The notes below the pieces were generated by a model. That model did not search any database, was not told where the DNA came from, and was given only the letters and a program-made list of their open reading frames with translations. Positions 24,371 through 29,800 of a stretch of DNA of 35,281 bases are shown in pieces. The stretch covers positions 1-35,281 of the forward strand of contig NZ_URNN01000011.1 in assembly GCF_900549175.1 (NCBI RefSeq), in the 5' to 3' direction. The position numbers and the translations under genes are program-made. The first letter of the stretch is position 1. Every line of letters begins with the position of its first letter. The DNA is from an uncultured Prevotella sp. GTDB lineage: Bacteria; Bacteroidota; Bacteroidia; Bacteroidales; Bacteroidaceae.

Positions 24371-25651
24371 TTATTTTATTTCGCCGGTCTCGTTCTGTCC
24401 GAACTTTATCTTCAGACCTTTGGCGGCGGGCATACCCTCGCCCGGTTTCACCACGCGCACCTCTCCGTTGGGCAGCATCACCGTCCACGGCATGTCGCTC
24501 TGGTTTTTTATACCGAGCTTGCCGGCGGCGTTTTTCACCACCGTGGCCGCCACCTTGTCGTAGTCGGGTTCGGTCTTTATCTGGCAGTAGTATATCTTTT
24601 GCCCCTCGGACAGCGGTATGGCGTAGTGACCCACGAAGAGCGATGTCACCGGCGGCATCGGGCGGTTACATTCGAGGCACTTGTTGTCTTGTGCCATGGG
24701 GTCGTAGAACGTGTACTGCGAGCACACCGGGCACTTGATGTACAGTGAGCGCAGCTGTATGATTATCTCCTGCCACTTCTTGTCCAACAGACGCTTGCCG
24801 GGTGTGGTGATGGCCTCCTTCGAGAATGCAGTAACAAAGGCTTTCTGCAGATACTTGGGGAAGAGCGGCCAACGGTTGATGACGTTGTTGTGGATGCCCT
24901 TCATCGGACGGTTGCTGTTGTCGGTGGGATCGCAGATGAACACGGCGGTTCTGCCGAAAAGCTTACGCTCATAATCGGGCGTAAGACATGGGCAGCTGAC
25001 ATAGCGTGCACCCTCGAACGGACGGTTGAGATAGATGAGGATGAAGAGGCAGACGGCCTGCGAGAAATAGTCGGTGTGGCGGTTGGGGGATGACATGCGG
25101 TCAACAATCTCCGGCGCCATATATCCCGACTTTCCGAGTATGCCCACGTCCACGCCGTTGGGCGCAACGTTGTCGTTGTCGCACACGAGCACGTCGCCTG
25201 TGCGGGGGTTGATGAAGAAGTTGCCGTCGTTCATGTCCTGATAGCACAGTCCGCGCTTGTGCAGCTCCATGAAGCTGGTGCATATCTGTAGGCAGGCGTT
25301 GAACAGGGCGTGGAGTGAAGAGAAGCGGGCCTTGGCCAGTATGTACATGGCCATCTCTTCATAGCCTTGCGGGCGCAGTGCCATCACGTAGCCGAAGCTG
25401 TCGTACTGCCGTTGTGCCACGGCCAATGGCCACAGGAAGTTCTTTGTGGGCGCTCCGTTCTTGCAGTTCTTCTCCAGATTGTTCATGAATGAGTCGGGAT
25501 AATCCACGATATACCATTTCAGGGCATAGTCCTTGCCCTCGTAGTCGACAAGGTATACGATACCCTGCCCTCCGCGTCCGAGTTCTTTTTTCACCGTGCA
25601 CGACTTGCCGTTGGTGAGCTGTACTCGTGTTCCGTTTTTCAGTTCAGACAT
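24371..25651 (-). CDS. Ser/Thr protein kinase with zinc ribbon (TerY-P type)
   Basis: The 426-residue protein has a kinase domain (about 14-300): the glycine loop GRGGQG at 25-30, K45 in YALKWY, the catalytic loop YQDMNDGN at 137-144 (D139, N144; Tyr replaces His of HRD), CDNDN at 157-161 in place of DFG with D158 kept, and APE at 179-181. Essential residues remain, so activity is likely. A four-cysteine ribbon follows (C307xxC310, C325xxC328), then a small C-terminal domain. There is no transmembrane segment. The CDNDN variant is, as I recall, characteristic of kinases paired with TerY-like VWA and PP2C proteins. Candidate substrates are the VWA tail, Hsp70, GrpE-like and MORN proteins. Confidence 0.9.
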   Translation of the reverse strand: MSELKNGTRVQLTNGKSCTVKKELGRGGQGIVYLVDYEGKDYALKWYIVDYPDSFMNNLEKNCKNGAPTKNFLWPLAVAQRQYDSFGYVMALRPQGYEEMAMYILAKARFSSLHALFNACLQICTSFMELHKRGLCYQDMNDGNFFINPRTGDVLVCDNDNVAPNGVDVGILGKSGYMAPEIVDRMSSPNRHTDYFSQAVCLFILIYLNRPFEGARYVSCPCLTPDYERKLFGRTAVFICDPTDNSNRPMKGIHNNVINRWPLFPKYLQKAFVTAFSKEAITTPGKRLLDKKWQEIIIQLRSLYIKCPVCSQYTFYDPMAQDNKCLECNRPMPPVTSLFVGHYAIPLSEGQKIYYCQIKTEPDYDKVAATVVKNAAGKLGIKNQSDMPWTVMLPNGEVRVVKPGEGMPAAKGLKIKFGQNETGEIK

Positions 25652-25663
25652 ATTACTATATTT

Positions 25664-25688
25664 TTTAATTCTTAATTCTTAATTTTTA
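25664..25688. repeat. TTAATTCTTAATT word repeat between zinc-ribbon and kinase genes
   Basis: The 47 bp spacer contains three tandem, slightly varied copies of TTAATTC. The same word family occurs after the NigD-like gene (ATTAAGAATTAAG, 12345-12357) and after ddl. Confidence 0.6.
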
Positions 25689-25698
25689 ATAGATTATA

Positions 25699-26064
25699 CT
25701 ACAGGTTTCCGCCGCCTTTCAGGTCAAACTCGTCAACGAACGTAAGGTTGCCTTCGGCTCCACACTTGGGGCATTTCACTGTGCCCTCGTTTTGGTCGTT
25801 GCATATCATGGAGTGGCAGTTGTGGCAGATGTACCATCCCTGTGTGTGGCAATGGGGGCACCCGGGGAAGTTGGGGTCTGTATGTACTTCGCCATGGAAT
25901 GAGTTCTGGTCGTAGCCCTCGCGTTTGGCCGACGATGCGCTTATCTTGAAAGCCCATTGCAGTTCACAGTAATTACCGTGTTTCTCCACCGTTACTCCGT
26001 ACGGTTGTTTGGTGCGGCTGCACATTCCCATCACCACCATCAGGTCTCTTTTCTGATTCTTCAT
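25699..26064 (-). CDS. Stand-alone TerY-C-like zinc-ribbon protein
   Basis: The 121-residue protein has a small N-terminal beta-rich part (about 8-45, RDLMVVMGMCSRTKQPYGV) and a cysteine-rich C-terminus. C69xxC72, C80xxC83, C88 and C98xxC101 lie in CPHCHTQGWYICHNCHSM and KCPKCGAEG. The order and spacing resemble the TerY-C metal-binding domain normally fused behind a TerY VWA domain. Here it is a separate first gene of the operon, 47 bp before the kinase. It probably binds zinc and may serve as adaptor for the VWA or kinase protein. The fold assignment is moderately sure; the role is inferred from context. Confidence 0.75.
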   Translation of the reverse strand: MKNQKRDLMVVMGMCSRTKQPYGVTVEKHGNYCELQWAFKISASSAKREGYDQNSFHGEVHTDPNFPGCPHCHTQGWYICHNCHSMICNDQNEGTVKCPKCGAEGNLTFVDEFDLKGGGNL

Positions 26065-26166
26065 ATCTTTAAAGTATATTTATTATGCAATAAGATGAAA
26101 TTATGGTGTTTGCCGTCTATACGGCATTGTTATTCAAGTGGGTGACGGCCGGTAGACAGTCAGCTA

Positions 26167-26174
26167 CAAATTTA
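26167..26174 (-). promoter_or_regulatory. Possible -7 box of the nine-gene operon
   Basis: TAAATTTG on the minus strand matches TAnnTTTG and lies about 100 bp before the first ATG of the operon. No good -33 box is evident. Confidence 0.35.
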
Positions 26175-26304
26175 AACATAATTATCTCTCTTTTTGCGTG
26201 TTTTTCAGAATTAACAGATATTATAACAAAATTTAACCAACGTGATGCTTCATTGTTGTATCATTGCAGCCTTGGCGGGATGGCTGTTTTTTAGCTTGGC
26301 TTGC

Positions 26305-26336
26305 CTGCTTCGCGTTGACATGGCAACGCGAAGCAG
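26305..26336. repeat. Hairpin CTGCTTCGCGTTG with 6 bp loop
   Basis: Perfect 13 bp arms at 26305-26317 and 26324-26336. It directly adjoins the AT-rich inverted repeat that follows. Confidence 0.8.
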
Positions 26337-26338
26337 TG

Positions 26339-26383
26339 AAGTAATATAAGTTATATTGGTCGGTAATATAACTTATATTACTT
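26339..26383. repeat. Perfect 19 bp AT-rich inverted repeat
   Basis: The arm AAGTAATATAAGTTATATT (26339-26357) and its exact reverse complement (26365-26383) flank a 7 bp loop. The arm is itself nearly palindromic. This could be an operator or an RNA hairpin; there is no T-run, so terminator function is doubtful. Confidence 0.85.
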
Positions 26384-26418
26384 TGTCGTCAGGCCTTTGA
26401 CAGTCGATGGACGTTATG

Positions 26419-26515
26419 TCTTTCATTTAGCTTTTGTTACACGGCCTAAGTAACATCGTTATCCGGGTCACGTAACATCGTTATTTGGACCTTACAACAA
26501 AAGTTAAATGAAAGA
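26419..26515. repeat. 97 bp composite palindrome with internal direct repeats
   Basis: Arms of about 20 bp (TCTTTCATTTAGCTTTTGTT at 26419 and its near complement ending at 26515) enclose two copies of GTAACATCGTTAT and an ACGGCCTAA word. The design resembles the 95 bp palindrome at 7006-7100, which also holds ACGGCCTAA words. Confidence 0.7.
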
Positions 26516-26584
26516 GCCGTGTTATCGGGGGGCTTGATGTCATTTTTTAACGTTCAAAATATTATCCATCTCGTTAAAAATGTC

Positions 26585-26592
26585 TATTTTTG
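26585..26592 (+). promoter_or_regulatory. Possible -7 box of the AlbA_2 regulator gene
   Basis: TATTTTTG matches TAnnTTTG and lies about 125 bp before the ATG at 26719. The -33 region is not convincing. Confidence 0.4.
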
Positions 26593-26718
26593 CATTTATA
26601 ACAGTTCTTTTTATTATTGCGTGAATCAGTTTGTTGTCACTCGCTAATTTACGAATAATTTCTGAGGTTCTGCTATTTCTGCACCTTTAGAGGGTAGAAA
26701 ACTTTAGTAATACTATTT

Positions 26719-28539
26719 ATGATTGAGATCAGAGATATAAACGACTTTAACGAATATCTGGAATCGTTGCTCATGCAAAATGAGTGTGATGATTTGGAAT
26801 TCAAAAGTGCTGCAGGTGGTTTCCCAGGGAATTTTTGGGATACCTATTCTGCTTTTGCCAATAGCGAAGGCGGAACCATAGTGCTCGGAGTGCAGGAAAA
26901 GAAAGGCAAATTCTTTCTGGATAGTCTTGCCGATGAACAGGTTGAGAAATATCGTAAGGATTTTTGGAATAATGTGAATAATCGTTCAACCATCAGTATT
27001 AACCTTTTGAGTGCTAAAGATTTGGTCATAGGCAATTATAAAGGATATGCATTCATGCTGTTCTTTGTGCCGCGGGCATCCAGAGAGCAAAGGCCGGTAT
27101 ATAGAGCCAACGATCCTTACCGGGGGACATTCAGGCGCAATTACGAAGGTGACTATAAATGTTCGGAAAGAGAAGTTCAAAGGATGTTCGCAGATGCGGA
27201 TGACACTCGGCCTGCTGATAGCAGGATTCTGAAAAACTATACATTGGATGATTTGGATGCGGAAGCACTAAAACGTTATCGTCAGCTTTTCAGTCTGTCT
27301 TCTCCGGATCATCCTTGGTTGTCTTTGGACGATATAGAACTGTTGGGTAAGCTTGGTGGATACAGGAAAGACCGTCAAACTGATGAACAAGGGTTTACGG
27401 TAGCCGGTCTTCTGATGTTTGGTAAGACTGATTCGATAACAGATGTAGAATGTGTTCCTAATTTCTTTCCTGACTATCAGGAACATTTATCGGAAGATGA
27501 AGACCTCAGATGGACGTACCGACTGTGTGCTGATGGTACATGGGAGGCAAATTTGTTTAATTTCTATCAACGTGTTCTTCCGCGCCTACAATCAGTATTG
27601 CCAAAACCCTTCAAACTGGAGAGCAATATACGTAAGGAAGAGACACCGGCACACATTGCTGTCAGAGAGGCGTTGATAAATCTCTGCGTTCATGCCGATT
27701 ATTCGGTTAACGCATCGCTTGTGGTCAGGCACGAATTGCATCGTTTTGTCTTCTCTAATCCCGGTACTATGCTTATCTCGAGAGAACAATACTACACAGG
27801 AGGAGAGAGTGTCTGCCGAAATAAGTCGCTACAAAAGATGTTCTCAATGCTCGGTGTGGCGGAGAAGGCCGGAGGAGGTGCGGATAAAATCATGAAAGGT
27901 TGGCGTGAGGCAAATTGGCGTTCTCCGAAAATTGAAGAGACTCAGAAACCAGACAAAGTGGTACTGACTATGCCCATGGAGTCATTTTTGTCAGAAGATG
28001 CAAAAGATGAGTTGACTCAGAAATTCGGTATTGTAGCAAATAGTTTTGACCACAATGTCTTATCCACTCTTGCCTTGGCAAGTGACGAGGGCTATGTGAC
28101 AAATATGCGGCTTCGGTTCTTGTTGAATCTTCATAAATCTGAAATATCTGAGATGTTAAAGTCAATGACTCAGAATGGCTTGCTCATAACAGAGGGATAT
28201 GGCAGGGGTATGAGATATTATCTGCCCCGTGAGCGTTGTAACGTATTTGGTGTATTGGATTCAAAGGTTGCAACCTCGGACAACAAAGGTTGCAACCTAA
28301 ACGGCTCAAAGGTTGCAACCTTTCCAAAGAAGAGAATGTCGTATAACGATCTTAAAGCAAAGATTTGTGAAGTGGCAGCCGATTGGATAGAACTGATTGT
28401 AATAGCAGCATCAACAGGTAAAGATTATAGTTATTTGAGAAATAGAATAATTCCACGCCTCATAAATGAAAATGTTATTGAAATGTTGTATCCGGGCACT
28501 CCTAACCATCCGAAACAGAAGTATAAAGTTAAGAATTGA
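26719..28539 (+). CDS. AlbA_2 / HATPase_c_4 putative transcriptional regulator
   Basis: The 606-residue protein starts with an AlbA_2 (Schlafen-type) domain: CDDLEFKSAAGGFPGNFWDTYSA region at 23-45 and NSEGGTIVLGVQE at 48-60. A GHKL-type ATPase segment carries AHIAVREALINLCVHADYS (311-329) and GVAEKAGGGADKIM (379-392). A winged-helix region follows (about 445-500), then a segment with three repeats (515-534) and a second helical tail. Such proteins are widespread in Bacteroidales accessory DNA and usually called ATP-binding transcriptional regulators; proof of function is scarce. It is divergent from the nine-gene operon and markedly more AT-rich than the core genes, a sign of transfer. It may regulate the divergent operon. 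Confidence 0.85.
   Translation: MIEIRDINDFNEYLESLLMQNECDDLEFKSAAGGFPGNFWDTYSAFANSEGGTIVLGVQEKKGKFFLDSLADEQVEKYRKDFWNNVNNRSTISINLLSAKDLVIGNYKGYAFMLFFVPRASREQRPVYRANDPYRGTFRRNYEGDYKCSEREVQRMFADADDTRPADSRILKNYTLDDLDAEALKRYRQLFSLSSPDHPWLSLDDIELLGKLGGYRKDRQTDEQGFTVAGLLMFGKTDSITDVECVPNFFPDYQEHLSEDEDLRWTYRLCADGTWEANLFNFYQRVLPRLQSVLPKPFKLESNIRKEETPAHIAVREALINLCVHADYSVNASLVVRHELHRFVFSNPGTMLISREQYYTGGESVCRNKSLQKMFSMLGVAEKAGGGADKIMKGWREANWRSPKIEETQKPDKVVLTMPMESFLSEDAKDELTQKFGIVANSFDHNVLSTLALASDEGYVTNMRLRFLLNLHKSEISEMLKSMTQNGLLITEGYGRGMRYYLPRERCNVFGVLDSKVATSDNKGCNLNGSKVATFPKKRMSYNDLKAKICEVAADWIELIVIAASTGKDYSYLRNRIIPRLINENVIEMLYPGTPNHPKQKYKVKN
28262..28321. repeat. Three 15 bp repeats CAAAGGTTGCAACCT inside the regulator gene
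   Basis: Exact copies at 28262-28276, 28284-28298 and 28307-28321, 22 and 23 bp apart, each containing the 12 bp palindrome AGGTTGCAACCT. They are read in two frames, giving SKVAT, KGCNL and SKVAT. The regular two-turn spacing is like operator sites. Confidence 0.9.
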
Positions 28540-28607
28540 CAATGTCAGATAACACAATAATTTAAATAATAACAGTTATTTTCGGTATAGTTTTATAGTT
28601 CCTGACA

Positions 28608-28658
28608 AGAAAAGAGAGTATGTTCTCCGAGATTTTGTTCGGACATACTCTCTTTTCT
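28608..28658. terminator. Bidirectional terminator between regulator gene and proB
   Basis: Perfect 16 bp arms (AGAAAAGAGAGTATGT at 28608-28623 and its complement at 28643-28658) end in A/T-rich runs on both sides. It lies between the convergent regulator (+) and proB (-) genes. Confidence 0.85.
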
Positions 28659-28676
28659 GTAAGTTCTTAGCCCAGT

Positions 28677-29747
28677 TCATTCTTTGTACAGATAGTCGTA
28701 GTGCACTATCGGGCGGACATCGTGGCTGCCGGCGAGGCGTGTGGCTTCGGCAATGGGGTAGTTGCTCCGGCCGACGGCGACGGGCTGTCCGTCGGGGTCG
28801 ACGATGGAAACGATGTCGCCCTCCTCGAAGTCGCCTTCCACTGCCGTCACACCTACCATGAGCAGGCTCACGGCACGGTCGGAACGCAGGGCTTCGGCGG
28901 CGCGGGCGTTGATGCGTACTACGCCCTTGGCGAAGCTGCCGCTGTGGGCTATCCATTTCTTTACGGGCGACGTGCCGTTCAGCCGGGGTGTGAACTCGGT
29001 GTGCAGGGTGGCATCGGGCGACTTCACGAGGTTCACAAGGATGTTGTCACGCTGTCCGTTGGCTATTATCACGCGTATGCCTTCGTCGGCCACGCGGCGC
29101 GCCACGGCGCACTTCGAGGTCATGCCTCCGCGGCCGAAACCGCTCTTCTCCTGCCGGATGTATTCGCTCAGGTCGCGGTCGGGCTCCACCTGCGGTATCA
29201 CACGTGATTCCGGGTCGGAGGGAGAGCCGTTGAAGATGCCGTCGATGTTGCTCAGTATGACGAGCACGTCGGCGTCCATCATCGAGGCGATGAGGCCTGA
29301 CAGCTCGTCGTTGTCGGTGAACATCAGTTCGGTCACGCTCACTGTGTCGTTCTCGTTTACTATAGGTATCACGCCGTTGTCGAGCATCACGGTCATGCAG
29401 GCGCGCTGGTTGAGGTATTCGCGGCGCGTGGCGAAGCTTTCCTTCATGGTGAGCACCTGCCCCACGTGTATGTGGTATTCGCGGAAGAGGTCGTAGTAGA
29501 GGTTTATCAGCTTGGCCTGTCCGAGGGCGGAGAAGAGCTGCCGCTGTGCCACGCTGTCGAGGCGGCGGCCGTCTGTCTTCAGTTCTCCGCGGCCGCTGGC
29601 CACGGCTCCGCTCGACACGAGTATCACCTCGTGTCCCGCGCCGCGCAGCCAGGCCACCTGGTCCACTATGGCCGACATGCGTGTTATGTCGAGCTTTCCG
29701 TCATCACGGGTCAGCACGTTGCTGCCCACTTTTATCACTATTCTCAT
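28677..29747 (-). CDS. proB: Glutamate 5-kinase
   Basis: ProB phosphorylates glutamate to gamma-glutamyl phosphate, the first and normally proline-inhibited step of proline synthesis. The 356-residue protein has an amino-acid kinase domain with KVGSNVLT (6-13), VSSGAVASGRGEL and GVIPIVNENDTVS, and a C-terminal PUA domain (about 262-350). It lies 29 bp after the acyl-CoA ligase, so it is probably cotranscribed with that gene and the XRE-cupin regulator. A strong terminator follows, cutting it off from the accessory genes that separate it from proA. Confidence 0.97.
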   Translation of the reverse strand: MRIVIKVGSNVLTRDDGKLDITRMSAIVDQVAWLRGAGHEVILVSSGAVASGRGELKTDGRRLDSVAQRQLFSALGQAKLINLYYDLFREYHIHVGQVLTMKESFATRREYLNQRACMTVMLDNGVIPIVNENDTVSVTELMFTDNDELSGLIASMMDADVLVILSNIDGIFNGSPSDPESRVIPQVEPDRDLSEYIRQEKSGFGRGGMTSKCAVARRVADEGIRVIIANGQRDNILVNLVKSPDATLHTEFTPRLNGTSPVKKWIAHSGSFAKGVVRINARAAEALRSDRAVSLLMVGVTAVEGDFEEGDIVSIVDPDGQPVAVGRSNYPIAEATRLAGSHDVRPIVHYDYLYKE

Positions 29748-29773
29748 TGTTTGAATTACGAATTTGGAGTTTT

Positions 29774-29800
29774 GAATTACGAGTTGTCGGCTTGCGCCGA
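29774..29800. repeat. Dispersed repeat AATTACGAGTTGTCGGCTT covering the ligase stop codon
   Basis: A segment of about 27 bp repeats the one at 13476-13502 with a single difference (GCGCCGAT versus ACGCCGAT). Here it supplies the stop codon and last seven or so codons of the acyl-CoA ligase. TTACGAATTTGGAGTTTTG words precede it. Confidence 0.8.

Larger units (their letters stand above)
26065..26718. other. Divergent 0.65 kb intergenic region rich in hairpins
   Basis: This AT-rich region separates the nine-gene operon (-) from the AlbA_2 regulator (+). No convincing gene is seen. It holds three inverted repeats (26305-26336, 26339-26383, 26419-26515) and two 13 bp direct repeats GTAACATCGTTAT (26450, 26472). 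Promoter-like boxes occur on the minus strand (TAAATTTG at 26167-26174) and the plus strand (TATTTTTG at 26585-26592). It probably contains the control region of both units. Confidence 0.6.

Noticed and set aside
24371..25651. Pseudokinase
   Set aside because: Although HRD and DFG are altered to YQD and CDND, the essential Lys45, Asp139, Asn144 and Asp158 are present.
28262..28321. Three 15 bp repeats with 7-8 bp gaps as a mini CRISPR array
   Set aside because: Spacers are far too short and the repeats lie inside an intact coding frame.
14952..28607. Integrative mobile element with identifiable integrase or attachment sites
   Set aside because: No integrase, transposase, tRNA gene or flanking direct repeat could be seen; only the position and composition suggest insertion.
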